A DNA stretch of 64,000 nucleotides from Weissella confusa (GTDB lineage Bacteria; Bacillota; Bacilli; Lactobacillales; Lactobacillaceae): NCBI GenBank assembly GCA_016466735.1, contig JAAOED010000009.1, forward strand, positions 1 to 64,000, in the 5' to 3' direction. Below the pieces are notes generated by a model. The model saw only the letters and a program-made list of their open reading frames with translations. It was not told the DNA's origin and made no database searches. Positions 8,379 to 18,030 of this stretch are shown in pieces. Every line of letters begins with the position of its first letter. Position 1 is the first letter of the stretch. The position numbers and the translations under genes were made by a program.

Positions 8379-9326
8379 ATGTCTGAATTAGTAAAGAATG
8401 AAGTTCACTTGACTAAGAAGGAACTTCGTGCAACTTGGTGGCGTTCATTCTTCTTGCAAGGTTCATGGAACTACGAGCGTATGCAAAACGTTGGTTGGGC
8501 ATTCGCCATGATTCCTGCAATCAAGAAGTTGTACTCATCAAAGGAAGATCGTGCCGCAGCTTTGAAGCGTCACTTGGAATTCTTTAACACACACCCATAC
8601 GTGGCTTCACCAATCTTGGGTGTTGAAATGGCTTTGGAAGAGCAACGTGCAAACGGTGCTGATATCGATGACGAAACGATTCAAGGTGTTAAGGTCGGAA
8701 TGATGGGACCTTTGGCCGGTGTCGGTGACCCAATCTGGTGGGGAACTGTTCGTCCAGTGCTTGGAGCCTTTGCTGCCGGTATGGCACAAGGTGGCTCAAT
8801 CATGGGACCAATCATCTTCTTCGTTGTTTGGAACATCTTGCGTATGGGATTCTTGTGGTACACACAAGACCTTGGTTACAAGCAAGGAACTAACATCACA
8901 CAAAACTTGGCCGGTGGTGCCATGCAAAAGATTACGATGGGTGCATCAATCCTTGGTATGTTTATCATGGGTGTGCTGGTTCCTCGTTGGACAACAATGA
9001 ACTTCCCATTGGTTGTTTCAAAGGTTAAGGTACAAGACGGTGCTGGTGTTGATATGGGAAGCTTGGCTTCACAAATCAACGACGGTCACGTTTCAGTATC
9101 AAAGTTGATCGAAATCGTACAACAAATCCAAGGTGGTCAAACTTTGGGTGCCTACAAGATTACGACGTTGCAAGACACGTTGAACCAATTGATTCCTGGT
9201 TTGGCACCATTGCTATTGTTGTTCTTGGTATTGTGGTTGCTACGTAAGCGCGTATCAGCTATCACAATCATCTTCGGATTGTTCGCCGTTGGTATCTTGG
9301 CTTACGCACTTGGTATCATGGGATAA
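8379..9326 (+). CDS. manN: PTS mannose-family EIID component
   Basis: A 315-aa membrane partner of EIIC. A hydrophilic N-terminal region contains family motifs WNYERMQNVGWAF near residue 31 and GPLAGVGDPIWWGT near residue 111. Membrane segments follow, with a C-terminal pair of helices. It completes the IIAB-IIC-IID set needed for mannose, glucose and related sugar uptake with phosphorylation. A strong hairpin terminator starts 26 nt after the stop. Confidence 0.95.
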   Translation: MSELVKNEVHLTKKELRATWWRSFFLQGSWNYERMQNVGWAFAMIPAIKKLYSSKEDRAAALKRHLEFFNTHPYVASPILGVEMALEEQRANGADIDDETIQGVKVGMMGPLAGVGDPIWWGTVRPVLGAFAAGMAQGGSIMGPIIFFVVWNILRMGFLWYTQDLGYKQGTNITQNLAGGAMQKITMGASILGMFIMGVLVPRWTTMNFPLVVSKVKVQDGAGVDMGSLASQINDGHVSVSKLIEIVQQIQGGQTLGAYKITTLQDTLNQLIPGLAPLLLLFLVLWLLRKRVSAITIIFGLFAVGILAYALGIMG

Positions 9327-9351
9327 TCATTCGAACGATATAATGTTTGCT

Positions 9352-9388
9352 AAAATGGTAGGAGGCGGAAACGTCTGCTACCATTTTT
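9352..9388 (+). terminator. intrinsic terminator after manN
   Basis: A 10-bp perfect outer stem AAAATGGTAG (9352-9361) / CTACCATTTT (9378-9387) continues into an inner aggcg/cgtct stem with a GAAA loop. The run of T begins inside the 3' arm. Confidence 0.85.
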
Positions 9389-9414
9389 AGTTGTGTTAGA
9401 AAGATAAGTAGTTG

Positions 9415-9625
9415 TGTGTGTCGTCGCTATCGCGCCGAGGCAAGGAAGCCCGGGGCTATCTCCGGCAAAGTTTAAATTGGGGCAACCGAATGGCGCGGAC
9501 GCCATTCAGCGGGGCAAATAATTCCCCCTAATCCGTTTAGTCCTGTGTGGGCTTATCTGAATAGCGCCGGCCATGCGGCATGTTGCCCCAATTTGAACGC
9601 TCCGATACCCCCGACAACGGGGATA
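9415..9625 (+). ncRNA. candidate structured non-coding RNA or leader, family unknown
   Basis: The region of about 210 nt between the manN terminator and the DUF956 gene is clearly more GC-rich than its surroundings and has no credible reading frame. A perfect 13-bp helix pairs AAATTGGGGCAAC at about 9474-9486 with its complement ending at about 9594. Inside it is an 8-bp hairpin gaatggcg/cgccattc (about 9488-9507, loop cgga), then gggg/cccc and gccg/cggc stems. Downstream, cccc/gggg (about 9607-9622) lies just before the SD of the next gene. It does not match the tmRNA, SRP, RNase P, T-box or common riboswitch consensus sequences I know. It could be a leader of the DUF956 gene or a free RNA. 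The strand and ends are inferred. Confidence 0.5.
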
Positions 9626-9650
9626 CATATCAATAGTAGAGGAAAAAGTT

Positions 9651-9995
9651 ATGGTACAAGCACTTAATACAAAAATTGATCTAGAGGGTAATGCAAATGC
9701 GATGATGTCACCGGTTAATATCAAACAAGGACGTATGTTCTATGGTGACCGTGGCATGGAGTTCCGTGCTAACGCCGGTGGTGGTTATATCCAAATTCCT
9801 TGGGATACCGTTGAATCAGTTAGTATGGAAATCTTTTTGAACTTCTATTACCGTGGCTTCTTCGTTAAGACGACTGCTGGTCAAGAGTTTGAATTCGTTG
9901 GTGCTAAGGCCAAGCAGGCGGTTGAAATTTTCCGTGATCACCTTAAGCCTGACCAAATCCGTCGCCGTAAAGGTGTTTTGGAACGTAAAAAGTAA
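9651..9995 (+). CDS. manO: DUF956 family protein (ManO-like)
   Basis: A 114-aa soluble protein of the DUF956 family, which in lactobacilli and streptococci is usually encoded directly after manLMN. The beta-rich core carries GRMFYGDRGMEFRANAGGGYIQIPW, and the tail is basic (QIRRRKGVLERKK). Its function is unproven, and a regulatory or accessory role in mannose PTS use is suggested by constant linkage. Here it is separated from manN by a terminator and a 210-nt structured region, so it may be controlled independently. The SD is agagg. Confidence 0.85.
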   Translation: MVQALNTKIDLEGNANAMMSPVNIKQGRMFYGDRGMEFRANAGGGYIQIPWDTVESVSMEIFLNFYYRGFFVKTTAGQEFEFVGAKAKQAVEIFRDHLKPDQIRRRKGVLERKK

Positions 9996-10007
9996 GTTTG
10001 TTATAAT
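9978..10007 (+). promoter_or_regulatory. promoter candidate for the histidine phosphatase gene
   Basis: A TATAAT (10002-10007) lies 18 bp after TTGGAA (9978-9983). The -35 is inside the 3' end of the DUF956 gene. It would give the downstream phosphatase gene its own transcript. Confidence 0.5.
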
Positions 10008-10030
10008 GGCGTTGAAAGGACGGGGTTAGC

Positions 10031-10699
10031 ATGAAAACAATTAATTTGATCGTTGTGCGTCATGGTAAGACGTACTTTAATCGCTACAACAAGTTGCAAG
10101 GATGGGGGAACTCACCATTGACTGAGGCTGGAATTGCCGATGCACAACGCGTCGGTGACGCGCTGGCGGATGTTTCATTCAAAGCCGCTTATAGTTCGGA
10201 TACCACCCGTGCTATGGATACAGCCAAGTATATTTTGGCAGCCAACAAAGTATCAGGGAATGTCACGTTAACGACTTCTTGGCATTTCCGCGAAGAGTTC
10301 TATGGTAGCTTTGAGGGTAGCAATATGGATGTCGCCTGGACGGCTGCCGGTGCATCAGTGGGGCTGACGACGTATGCCCAAATTGTTGACGCATACGGAG
10401 TAGATAAGACCAAGGATTTGCTGAAAGATGCGGATCCTTGGCATGATGCTGAGAATGCAAGTGAGTATTGGCAACGCGTTGATGACGGTTTTGCGCAAAT
10501 CTTAGCTGACGATCGCCTGCAAGATGGTGATACAGTATTGTTAATCAGTCACGGAAATACACTGATTTCGTTAGCCGACCGTTATGGACAAGGGAAGATT
10601 CAAGTCCACGAACGACCTGAAAATGGGTCAATTGCGCACATGACTTTGTCCGAGGCTGGTATTGAAATCACGCAATATAACAACAAAAAAGTAAATTAA
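10031..10699 (+). CDS. histidine phosphatase family protein (phosphoglycerate mutase-like)
   Basis: A 222-aa cytosolic protein of the histidine phosphatase superfamily. The catalytic RHG (residues 10-12, VVRHGKTYFNR) starts the protein, and the second catalytic His lies in LLISHGNTL near residue 175. The Glu-containing loop FREEFYGSFEG is also present. The long insertion after it and the overall type resemble broad-specificity phosphatases rather than glycolytic dPGM, which is more strongly conserved. The substrate is unknown. Confidence 0.85.
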   Translation: MKTINLIVVRHGKTYFNRYNKLQGWGNSPLTEAGIADAQRVGDALADVSFKAAYSSDTTRAMDTAKYILAANKVSGNVTLTTSWHFREEFYGSFEGSNMDVAWTAAGASVGLTTYAQIVDAYGVDKTKDLLKDADPWHDAENASEYWQRVDDGFAQILADDRLQDGDTVLLISHGNTLISLADRYGQGKIQVHERPENGSIAHMTLSEAGIEITQYNNKKVN

Positions 10700-10705
10700 T
10701 CTTCG

Positions 10706-10745
10706 GGACCGAACAATCTTTAATTTAGGATTTCGGTCCTTTTTT
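10706..10745 (+). terminator. intrinsic terminator
   Basis: The stem GGACCGAA (10706-10713) / TTCGGTCC (10732-10739), with additional aatc/gatt pairing in the loop, is followed by a T run. It isolates the dlt operon from upstream transcription. Confidence 0.85.
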
Positions 10746-10816
10746 AGTAAATTTCCGAAAACGTTAAAAAATTAAACTCCGGAAAAAGGTTAATTTTATG
10801 GTTTGTTTATGGATAC

Positions 10817-10826
10817 GTGATAGAAT
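10817..10826 (+). promoter_or_regulatory. extended -10 promoter of the dlt operon
   Basis: GTGATAGAAT contains TG-n-TAGAAT, an extended -10 element, with no good -35. It lies 67 nt upstream of dltX. The same ten bases occur upstream of the exopolysaccharide operon (55388-55397), so the two surface operons may share promoter architecture. Confidence 0.55.
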
Positions 10827-10892
10827 AACAAATGAAACTTTTGTGACATTTGTGTTGCGAAAAAGACAAAAATATGTATGAGAGGTTTAGAT

Positions 10893-11042
10893 ATGATTGA
10901 AAAGCTGGTGGCAATGGGTCAGCAGCCAGTTGTGAAATTTGTTTTGCAAACGCTGTTTTACGCAGTTGTATTGATGATTTTGTTCTACTTATACGGCTAT
11001 TCAGGTTTAGGCCAAGGACACTTTATTTATAACGAATTCTAG
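10893..11042 (+). CDS. dltX: teichoic acid D-Ala incorporation-associated protein DltX
   Basis: A 49-aa single-pass membrane protein with the central helix KFVLQTLFYAVVLMILFYLY, directly upstream of dltA. The C-terminus GHFIYNEF fits the conserved F.Y.(N)xF ending of DltX. In other Firmicutes this short protein forms part of the Dlt membrane complex and is thought to carry the D-alanyl group through its C-terminus. An agagg SD precedes the ATG. The size and position are exactly those expected. Confidence 0.9.
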   Translation: MIEKLVAMGQQPVVKFVLQTLFYAVVLMILFYLYGYSGLGQGHFIYNEF

Positions 11043-11072
11043 AGATAAGAGATTTATTGGGGGCTTAGTAAC

Positions 11073-12614
11073 ATGCAAGTTACGAACATGTTGAAGACGA
11101 TTGATGGATACGCACAAACACAACCAGATATGGCTGTCTACAATGTGCTAGGTGAGACGTACTCATACGCTGATTTGAAGCGCGACTCAGATGGATTGGC
11201 GGCTTATGTTGATTCACTTGATTTACCAGACAAGTCATTGGTTATGGTGTTTGGTGGTCAAGAATATGAGATGTTGGCAACTTTTGTTGGTTTGAGTAAG
11301 TCAGGCCACGCTTATGCGCCAGTTGATGTTAACTCAGCTAATGAGCGTTTGCTAAACATTTTGTCAATTGGTAAGCCAAGTTTGGTCATTGCAGTTGATC
11401 CGTTGCCAATCGAGATTACAGATGTACCAGTTATTGATATCTATCAACTACAAACGGCCTTCAAGTCAGGCGCTTCATACGAAATGACACACGCTGTTGA
11501 AGGAGATGATAATTACTACATCATCTTTACTTCAGGAACGACTGGATTGCCAAAGGGTGTACAAATTTCACACAACAACTTGTTGTCATACACGAACTGG
11601 ATGCTAAACACGGATGATTTCTCAGTGCCAGAGCAACCACAAATGTTGGCGCAACCACCATACTCATTTGATTTGTCAGTGATGTATTGGGCACCAACGT
11701 TAGCAATGGGTGGTACGTTATACGCGCTACCAAAGCACGTAACTGAGAACTTTAAGGAGTTGTTTGCTGTTTTGCCAGATTTGCCAATTCAAGTTTGGAC
11801 ATCAACACCATCATTTGCCGATATGGCCATGTTGTCTGAAGACTTTACGGCTGAAAAGATGCCACAAATCAAGTACTTCTACTTCGATGGTGAAGAGCTA
11901 ACAGTAAGCACAGCGGCTAAGTTGCACGAACGCTTCCCGGAAGCTCGCATCGTGAATGCTTATGGACCAACGGAGGCAACGGTTGCCTTGTCAGCGGTTG
12001 CAATTACGCCAGCGATGATTGAAAAAGCTGAGCGTTTGCCAATCGGTTTTCCAAAGCCTGATTCACCAACCTTTGTGATGGATGAAGAGGGGAACAAGTT
12101 GCCAGTTGGTGAGCAAGGAGAAATCATCGTCTCAGGTCCAGCTGTGTCAAAGGGATACTTGAACAATCCTGAAAAGACGGCGGCTGCCTTCTTTGAATTG
12201 GACGGTCAACCAGCTTATCACACTGGTGACCTTGGCTTCTTTGATGAAGATGGCATGTTGCACTACGGCGGTCGTTTGGACTTCCAAATCAAGTTCAACG
12301 GTTACCGTATTGAATTGGAAGAAGTATCTCATGTCTTGAACTTGTCACAATATGTTGAGTCAGCAGTGGCTGTGCCACGTTACAATGACCAACACAAGGT
12401 TCAGAACTTGTTGGCATACGTTGTTGTAAAGCCAGGTGTCCGTGAGCAATTCGAAAAGGACTTGCAATTGACAAAGGCTATCAAGGAAGACTTGAAGGAC
12501 GATATGATGCCTTACATGATGCCATCACGCTTCTTGTACCGTGATGACTTGCCAATTACGCCAAACGGTAAGATTAACATCAAGGCTTTGATTGCTGAGG
12601 TTAATAATCGATGA
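11073..12614 (+). CDS. dltA: D-alanine--[D-alanyl carrier protein] ligase DltA
   Basis: A 513-aa adenylating enzyme that activates D-alanine with ATP and loads it on the DltC phosphopantetheine arm in the cytoplasm. The ANL-superfamily motifs are [13 protein letters not shown] near residue 152, [13 protein letters not shown] near residue 294, YHTGDLGF near residue 385, and the C-terminal catalytic Lys in NGKINIKAL near residue 500. It overlaps dltB by 3-4 nt, showing translational coupling in the dltXABCD operon. Confidence 0.97.
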   Translation: MQVTNMLKTIDGYAQTQPDMAVYNVLGETYSYADLKRDSDGLAAYVDSLDLPDKSLVMVFGGQEYEMLATFVGLSKSGHAYAPVDVNSANERLLNILSIGKPSLVIAVDPLPIEITDVPVIDIYQLQTAFKSGASYEMTHAVEGDDNYYIIFTSGTTGLPKGVQISHNNLLSYTNWMLNTDDFSVPEQPQMLAQPPYSFDLSVMYWAPTLAMGGTLYALPKHVTENFKELFAVLPDLPIQVWTSTPSFADMAMLSEDFTAEKMPQIKYFYFDGEELTVSTAAKLHERFPEARIVNAYGPTEATVALSAVAITPAMIEKAERLPIGFPKPDSPTFVMDEEGNKLPVGEQGEIIVSGPAVSKGYLNNPEKTAAAFFELDGQPAYHTGDLGFFDEDGMLHYGGRLDFQIKFNGYRIELEEVSHVLNLSQYVESAVAVPRYNDQHKVQNLLAYVVVKPGVREQFEKDLQLTKAIKEDLKDDMMPYMMPSRFLYRDDLPITPNGKINIKALIAEVNNR

Positions 12615-13837
12615 TGGATTGGCTTAAAGCATTGCCAAATTGGCAGCCATATGGTGATCCACAATACTTTGGGTACTTAATTTTGGCGTTAGTGCCAATT
12701 GTGATTGCCATGTTGTATGGTAAGCGAATTAAGTGGTACGAAGGTCTTGTGTCATTGGCATTCATTGTGTTGATGTTTGCTGGGACACACTGGCAACAGT
12801 TTATCGCGCTGATTGGCTACATTATTTGGCAGATGATTATGGTGTTTGGTTATGCGGCTTATCGTAAGCGAGCTGATAACAAGTGGGTGTTCTACGGTAC
12901 CGTCTTGTTGGATATCTTGCCCTTGGCGATTGTGAAAATTACGCCAGCTATCGACAACGGACACAATTCTTTGTTGGGATTTTTGGGAATTTCATACTTG
13001 ATGTTCCGTTCAGTCGGCATGATTATGGAAATCCGTGATGGCGTGTTGAAAGAATTTACATTGCCACAGTTCATGCGATTTATGTTGTTCATGCCAACGT
13101 TGTCATCAGGACCGATTGATCGTTACCGTCGCTTTAACGAAGATTATGAAAACGTGCCGGACCGAGATAAGTATCTAGGCATGCTTGAAAAAGCAGTGAA
13201 GTACTTGTTCCTAGGATTCTTTTACAAGTTCGTTTTGGCCTACGTTTTCGGATCGTTGTTGTTGCCATCATTGGAACACGCGGCTTTACGAGCAGGTGGA
13301 TTGTTTAATCTACCAACGCTAGGGGTCATGTACGCTTACGGCTTTGACTTGTTCTTTGATTTTGCTGGGTATTCATTGTTTGCCGTGGCTATCTCATACA
13401 TGATGGGAATTGAGACACCGATTAACTTTGATAAGCCGTTTATGGCAAAGAATTTGAAGGACTTCTGGAATCGTTGGCACATGTCATTGAGTTTTTGGTT
13501 CCGTGACTACATCTTCATGCGTTTGGTCATGGTTCTGATGCGTAACAAAGTATTTAAGAACCGTAATGTGACATCAGGTGTGGCCTACATCATCAATATG
13601 ACGATTATGGGGTTCTGGCACGGGGTGACTTGGTACTACATTTCATACGGTGTCTTCCACGGTGTTGCATTGGTCATCAATGACTGGTGGCTTCGCTACA
13701 AGAAGCGTCACAAGGGACAGGTACCACACAACAAGTTTACTGAGGCCTTTGCCATCTTCTTCACGTTCAACGTCGTGATGTTGAGTTTCTTGTTGTTCTC
13801 TGGTTTCTTGAACCAACTTTGGTTCCACCAACACTAA
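12611..13837 (+). CDS. dltB: D-alanyl transfer protein DltB (MBOAT family)
   Basis: A 408-aa polytopic membrane O-acyltransferase with about eleven hydrophobic segments. MBOAT hallmarks are [18 protein letters not shown] near residue 287 and the catalytic His region [18 protein letters not shown] near residue 335. It moves D-alanine from DltC across the membrane towards teichoic acid. Two ATGs (12611 and 12614) overlap the dltA stop codon, and either could be used. Confidence 0.97.
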   Translation: MMDWLKALPNWQPYGDPQYFGYLILALVPIVIAMLYGKRIKWYEGLVSLAFIVLMFAGTHWQQFIALIGYIIWQMIMVFGYAAYRKRADNKWVFYGTVLLDILPLAIVKITPAIDNGHNSLLGFLGISYLMFRSVGMIMEIRDGVLKEFTLPQFMRFMLFMPTLSSGPIDRYRRFNEDYENVPDRDKYLGMLEKAVKYLFLGFFYKFVLAYVFGSLLLPSLEHAALRAGGLFNLPTLGVMYAYGFDLFFDFAGYSLFAVAISYMMGIETPINFDKPFMAKNLKDFWNRWHMSLSFWFRDYIFMRLVMVLMRNKVFKNRNVTSGVAYIINMTIMGFWHGVTWYYISYGVFHGVALVINDWWLRYKKRHKGQVPHNKFTEAFAIFFTFNVVMLSFLLFSGFLNQLWFHQH

Positions 13838-13871
13838 CAGCAGTTACAGTTTATAAATGGGGTAAATAAAA

Positions 13872-14111
13872 ATGGATGTAAAAGCAGAATTGATTGCTAT
13901 GATTAACGACTTATTCTTGGAAGATGTTTCCGACATGATGGATGAAGATTTGTTCGATGCCGGTATCATGGATTCAATGGGAACGGTAGAACTTGTGCTA
14001 GAAATCGAGTCGAAGTTTAACATTAAGGTGCCAGTATCAGAAATGGGCCGTGACGATTGGAACACCGCTAACAAGATTATCGAAGGTATCGAGGAGTTGC
14101 GTAATGCTTAA
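13872..14111 (+). CDS. dltC: D-alanyl carrier protein DltC
   Basis: A 79-aa acidic acyl-carrier-like protein. Ser35 in [14 protein letters not shown] is the 4'-phosphopantetheine attachment site. Its length is typical. It accepts D-alanine from DltA and docks on DltB. A gggg SD-like element lies before the ATG, and the end overlaps dltD. Confidence 0.97.
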   Translation: MDVKAELIAMINDLFLEDVSDMMDEDLFDAGIMDSMGTVELVLEIESKFNIKVPVSEMGRDDWNTANKIIEGIEELRNA

Positions 14112-15366
14112 GCGATTGGGACTAATCTTTGGTCCTGTCATCTTAGCTTTTGCACTTGTCGTTGCGGTGATTGAGTTGGCACCTGTGTCAACTAACAAGC
14201 ACAATTTTCAAGATGAGCAGCGTGCTGCTAATGCCTTGACGCCGACGGTTTTTAAAAATCAAACGTTGAAGCAACGTGCCTTAACGGATTCAAAACACCG
14301 CTTTGTACCTTTTTTTGGTTCAAGTGAATGGAGCCGTATGGATTCGTTGCACCCATCAGTCTTGGCGCAAGCATATGATCGTTCATATCGACCATTTTTG
14401 CTTGGACAGCGTGGGGCGCAGTCTTTGACGCAATACTTCGGTATGCAACAAATTAGCCAGCAAATGCAAGGTAAGCAAGCTGTTTATGTAATTTCACCAC
14501 AATGGTTTGTAAAGCAAGGTGAGGACTCGGCTGCGTTCAAGTATTACTTCAGTCAAGCCCAGGCGTTGACGTGGTTGCAAACGGCTGGAAATACACCAAC
14601 TGATCGCTATGCAGCGAAGCGTTTGCTCCAAATGAACGTTTCAAGTGCGTTGACGGGTTACTTGAAGAAGATTTCAAAGGGTGAAAAGTTGTCTGATGGC
14701 GATCGAAACATGATTGGCCTTCGACTGGATTTCATTAATCATCAAGATGCTTTGTTTGCGGACTTCCAACTGGGTAATAACTACGAAAAGAAGATTTTAC
14801 CTAAGACAAAGATTTTGCCACAACCATATAATGAACAAAAGCTTGACTCATTAGCTGATAAGTTGGCAACGAAGCAGACAACGAATAACCCATTTGGCAT
14901 TGATAACGCGTTCTACAAGCAACGTGTTGCCAAGCATGTGAAGCAGTTGGCCGGTTCACAAAAGTCATTTGATTACACAAGTTCACCTGAATATGGTGAT
15001 TTTGAATTGGCATTGCAACAATTTGCCAAGACTAAGACAAATGTCTTGTTTGTGATTCCACCGGTTAATGAAAAGTGGGCTAAGTATACAGGGCTTGATA
15101 TGAACATGTATCAAGATGCAGTTGCTAAAATCCGTTATCAGTTGACCTCACAAGGGTTTACGAATATTGCGGACTTCTCACGTGATGGTGGGAAGGAACA
15201 CTTCATGCAAGATACGATTCACCTTGGCTGGCGTGGTTGGTTGGCGATGGATAAGAAAGTTAATCACTTCCTAACAACACCAAGTAAGACGCCAACGTAC
15301 AATATGAATGATCAATTCTTTGATGATGCCTGGACCACGGCGAAAAACGTTGTTGATTTCAAGTAA
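14104..15366 (+). CDS. dltD: D-alanyl-lipoteichoic acid biosynthesis protein DltD
   Basis: A 420-aa protein with an N-terminal membrane anchor (residues 5-27) and an extracellular SGNH-hydrolase-like domain. [11 protein letters not shown] near residue 63 supplies the nucleophilic Ser and [10 protein letters not shown] near residue 377 the Asp/His pair. The ATG at 14104 overlaps the last codons of dltC (stop at 14109-14111), the usual coupled arrangement. An earlier in-frame start inside dltC is unlikely. It completes the set that puts D-alanine on teichoic acids and lowers surface negative charge. Confidence 0.95.
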   Translation: MLKRLGLIFGPVILAFALVVAVIELAPVSTNKHNFQDEQRAANALTPTVFKNQTLKQRALTDSKHRFVPFFGSSEWSRMDSLHPSVLAQAYDRSYRPFLLGQRGAQSLTQYFGMQQISQQMQGKQAVYVISPQWFVKQGEDSAAFKYYFSQAQALTWLQTAGNTPTDRYAAKRLLQMNVSSALTGYLKKISKGEKLSDGDRNMIGLRLDFINHQDALFADFQLGNNYEKKILPKTKILPQPYNEQKLDSLADKLATKQTTNNPFGIDNAFYKQRVAKHVKQLAGSQKSFDYTSSPEYGDFELALQQFAKTKTNVLFVIPPVNEKWAKYTGLDMNMYQDAVAKIRYQLTSQGFTNIADFSRDGGKEHFMQDTIHLGWRGWLAMDKKVNHFLTTPSKTPTYNMNDQFFDDAWTTAKNVVDFK

Positions 15367-15397
15367 TCAGCATAATTAACAGCCGTAGTGGTAGAAT

Positions 15398-15434
15398 AAT
15401 GGCGATTAGATATGATGTCTAATCGCCATTTTTT
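15398..15434 (+). terminator. intrinsic terminator of the dlt operon
   Basis: A 13-bp stem AATGGCGATTAGA (15398-15410) / TCTAATCGCCATT (15418-15430) with a 7-nt loop and a T run. Confidence 0.92.
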
Positions 15435-15478
15435 GACCACTGCTGGCACATTCTTTTGAATGGAAGGGATAGAGTAGC

Positions 15479-16621
15479 ATGAAAGAAAATATGCAAGCTG
15501 TCCGGCGTTCGATGCAGCAAATGTTACCGCTTGTTTTGGCATTGACGTGGCTTTATATATTGCAACAATTATTTTTACGGCCAGATGGTTATTTTGCGGT
15601 CACGCTTGGCTATGGCCGGAGTATCATGTCATCTTTTGGTGACGTCAATCGTGTTGTGACATTGTTTTTAGATAAAGGCTTTCAAATTATGGGGGTGCTA
15701 GTCATTGTGCTCGCAATTCAGAAACGTTTACATGATCAATTCCAAGGCCACCAGCAGACGGTTTTACTAACGCTGGTGACATTGGTGAGTTGGCAAATGT
15801 TGAATACGACTGCGAGTCTCATGAACCTAGTTGTTTTGCCATTAATGGTCTTGGCCATTATGACACCAGTGCAATTAGTTAAGCCTAGGCATCAGTATGC
15901 AGTCGCAATTTTAGCAACATTATTAATTGGTGCTTATGCAGTGACGTTGCATAGTTGGCTAAAGATGTCTTTGTTTGGTTTGATGCAGCAAGGGCTAGTA
16001 ACGTTAATTGGGGACGGGTCAACCGACCTGTGGCAAACTTGGTTATGGCTACTAACGGCTGTGCTTGGTAATTGGCTAGGGTTAAATGCGGTCGCTGGCG
16101 TTATTCGACCTGATATTTCAGCCACAGTAGCGAATGAAAATTTGGTAGCTGCATTACAGCATCAAACGATTCCACATATGTTCTCGTTGTATCCGCTGTC
16201 TGCGTTTGTTTGGTTTGGTGGTGCCGGCCTAATGTTGGCATTGTTAATCACCTACTTGATTCAAGCCCGCAACAAGCCGTTGCCGCTGTTACTAATCCTA
16301 ACGATTATTCCAACCTTTTTTGATCAATGGTGGGCACTTGCATTCGCATTGCCGGTAATGTGGAATTGGCATGTCTTACGAACGATGATAATAGCGTCGA
16401 CCGTTAATTTAGGCGTTGGCGCACTATTACTAGCTATGCATCTGGCGCCAGCTGTCTATTGGGTGCCGTCAGGAACGCCAACAATTCTATTTGGTGGTTT
16501 GGCATCGCATAGCATGTGGTTGTACATTCTTGTGACAGTTGTTTTGTTAGCGTTGGATGTTGTCATTTTCTGGCGCGTTGTGCAAGAACTGCATAAGAGT
16601 GGGGAGGTCGCCTATGCGTAA
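15479..16621 (+). CDS. divergent PTS EIIC-like membrane protein (lactose/cellobiose type fold)
   Basis: A 380-aa polytopic protein with 8-10 hydrophobic segments. Three stretches resemble weakened EIIC-Lac family motifs: WLGLNAVAGVIRPD near residue 200, FVWFGGAGLMLALL near residue 243, and VPSGTPTILFGGLAS near residue 325 (compare the PWT.PP...G.LAT of cellobiose EIIC). The length is short of the usual 410-450 and no EIIA or EIIB is nearby. It overlaps the next gene, a DUF915 hydrolase, by 8 nt. It may be a non-PTS transporter or channel derived from EIIC. Family assignment is tentative. Confidence 0.6.
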   Translation: MKENMQAVRRSMQQMLPLVLALTWLYILQQLFLRPDGYFAVTLGYGRSIMSSFGDVNRVVTLFLDKGFQIMGVLVIVLAIQKRLHDQFQGHQQTVLLTLVTLVSWQMLNTTASLMNLVVLPLMVLAIMTPVQLVKPRHQYAVAILATLLIGAYAVTLHSWLKMSLFGLMQQGLVTLIGDGSTDLWQTWLWLLTAVLGNWLGLNAVAGVIRPDISATVANENLVAALQHQTIPHMFSLYPLSAFVWFGGAGLMLALLITYLIQARNKPLPLLLILTIIPTFFDQWWALAFALPVMWNWHVLRTMIIASTVNLGVGALLLAMHLAPAVYWVPSGTPTILFGGLASHSMWLYILVTVVLLALDVVIFWRVVQELHKSGEVAYA

Positions 16622-17456
16622 ACGCTGGTTAATATTAATTTTAGGTTTGCTCGGCGTACTTTTGCTTACGATGGCTGTTCTTGGTCTCCGTTGGAGTCAA
16701 AGCAAAACGACGACGAATCAACGAATTTATAACTCACGTATGACACCTACAATCTTGATACCAGGATCGTCCGCATCACAGAATCGATTCGATCAGTTGA
16801 TTGCTCAGCTTAATAAAGGTAATAACAAACACAGTTTAGTGAAGGTGACGGTTAAGACTGACAGTTCAATGGTTACGACTGGTAAAGTACGCAATGGTGA
16901 TTTGGCACCGTATTTTGTGGTCGCGTTTGAGAACAATCATGATGGTTATGCTAATATTAAAAAGCAGGCAAGCTGGTTTAATGAGGCCTTGCAGATGCTA
17001 CAGAAGAAATATCGCTTCCGTCAATTTCAAGCAATCGGCCACTCAAATGGTGGCTTGATATGGACTCGCTTTTTGGAAAAGTATTATGACAGCGATAGTC
17101 AACAGGTGAATGTCTTGATGACGATTGGGACACCGTACAACTTTGAAGAAACAAACCCGAATAATCGAACCCAAATGTTGCAGGATTTTATAAGAGATCG
17201 TGATAACTTACCAAGTGATTTAACGGTTTATTCAATTATGGGAACTGAAACTTATGACGATGATGGTATTGTGCCAGAGCAGTCGGTACAGACCGGAAAG
17301 TTTGTGTTTCAAAAGCAAGTGGCGCATTTTACTGAAATTACGGTGACTGGGGATGACGCCCAGCACTCTGATTTGCCGCAAAATCAACAAATTGTCGATC
17401 TGATTCAGCAGTATGTCTTGCCTAAGAGTCAAGGCGTTCCAGGTAATCGGAAATAG
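16614..17456 (+). CDS. DUF915 alpha/beta hydrolase, membrane anchored
   Basis: A 280-aa protein with basic N-terminal MRKR and a hydrophobic segment (about residues 5-27), so secreted or anchored. The alpha/beta hydrolase fold shows the oxyanion strand PTILIPGSSAS near residue 45, the nucleophile elbow AIGHSNGG (Ser near residue 144), an acid in DDDGIVP near residue 220, and His late in the chain. This is the DUF915 pattern common in lactobacilli, often called cell-surface hydrolase. The ATG at 16614 has ggggagg 8 nt upstream and overlaps the previous stop, implying coupled expression with the EIIC-like protein. Confidence 0.85.
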   Translation: MRKRWLILILGLLGVLLLTMAVLGLRWSQSKTTTNQRIYNSRMTPTILIPGSSASQNRFDQLIAQLNKGNNKHSLVKVTVKTDSSMVTTGKVRNGDLAPYFVVAFENNHDGYANIKKQASWFNEALQMLQKKYRFRQFQAIGHSNGGLIWTRFLEKYYDSDSQQVNVLMTIGTPYNFEETNPNNRTQMLQDFIRDRDNLPSDLTVYSIMGTETYDDDGIVPEQSVQTGKFVFQKQVAHFTEITVTGDDAQHSDLPQNQQIVDLIQQYVLPKSQGVPGNRK

Positions 17457-17458
17457 AA

Positions 17459-17493
17459 AAGGCGTGAACAAACGAACTGTTTGTTCACGCCTT
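17459..17493. terminator. bidirectional intrinsic terminator
   Basis: A perfect 15-bp inverted repeat (17459-17473 / 17479-17493) with a 5-nt loop lies between convergent genes, with A and T tracts on both sides. Confidence 0.88.
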
Positions 17494-17499
17494 GTGTGT

Positions 17500-17892
17500 T
17501 TAGTTCCAGAAAATTTGAACTTCACCGTCAGTGTGGAATGAATATTCGAAATCTGAGTTGTCCAAAATGTCAGCGACACCACTTTGAACGAGCGTGTTAA
17601 AAACTGAAATTGGCATTTCGTTTGCCAAAACAAGTTGTTCACGCAAAGCAGGGTTCTTACGGAAGTGGAATTGGTAGTGACCAATTACGACATCACGTAC
17701 GAAGTCTTGCAAGTCGTGTAGATTAACCGTTGCTGATTCGAAACCAAAGTCGGCAACCGTTGCGATGATTTCCGTCAAACGCTTAGCGATAGCATCCTCG
17801 ATTTGTGCACGTACGTCGGCGTGGGCAGCTTCAGGCTTCCAGTCGGCAGGGTGTGACAATTCTTGCTTGGCAATCAAGTTCGTGTTCGTCAT
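17500..17892 (-). CDS. hypothetical protein, 130 aa
   Basis: I do not recognise this soluble protein. It has an acidic, helix-prone N-terminal half (QIEDAIAKRLTEIIATVADFG) and a C-terminal half ending FEYSFHTDGEVQIFWN. No membrane segment or metal motif is seen. The SD GAGGATG (leftward) supports the start. It is monocistronic and convergent with the DUF915 gene. Confidence 0.75.
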   Translation of the reverse strand: MTNTNLIAKQELSHPADWKPEAAHADVRAQIEDAIAKRLTEIIATVADFGFESATVNLHDLQDFVRDVVIGHYQFHFRKNPALREQLVLANEMPISVFNTLVQSGVADILDNSDFEYSFHTDGEVQIFWN

Positions 17893-18030
17893 AATGACAT
17901 CCTCGTTTTTTATTTATTGAATGACCTAATAATACCAGATAACATGCTAATTTTGACAGTTCAAAGACAATGTTAGGTACAACTTAATGATATAATAAGA
18001 CATCAGGTATATGAAGAGAAGGAGATTCGC

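Noticed and set aside
9415-9625. tmRNA, SRP RNA, RNase P RNA or a common riboswitch
   Set aside because: None of the conserved core sequences of these RNAs (for example the SRP GGAAGGA-GCA tetraloop helix or a tmRNA 3' tRNA-like end) is present.
10752-10773. cre site in the dlt leader (cgaaaacgttaaaa)
   Set aside because: It mismatches the consensus at both conserved ends; coincidence in AT-rich DNA is more likely.
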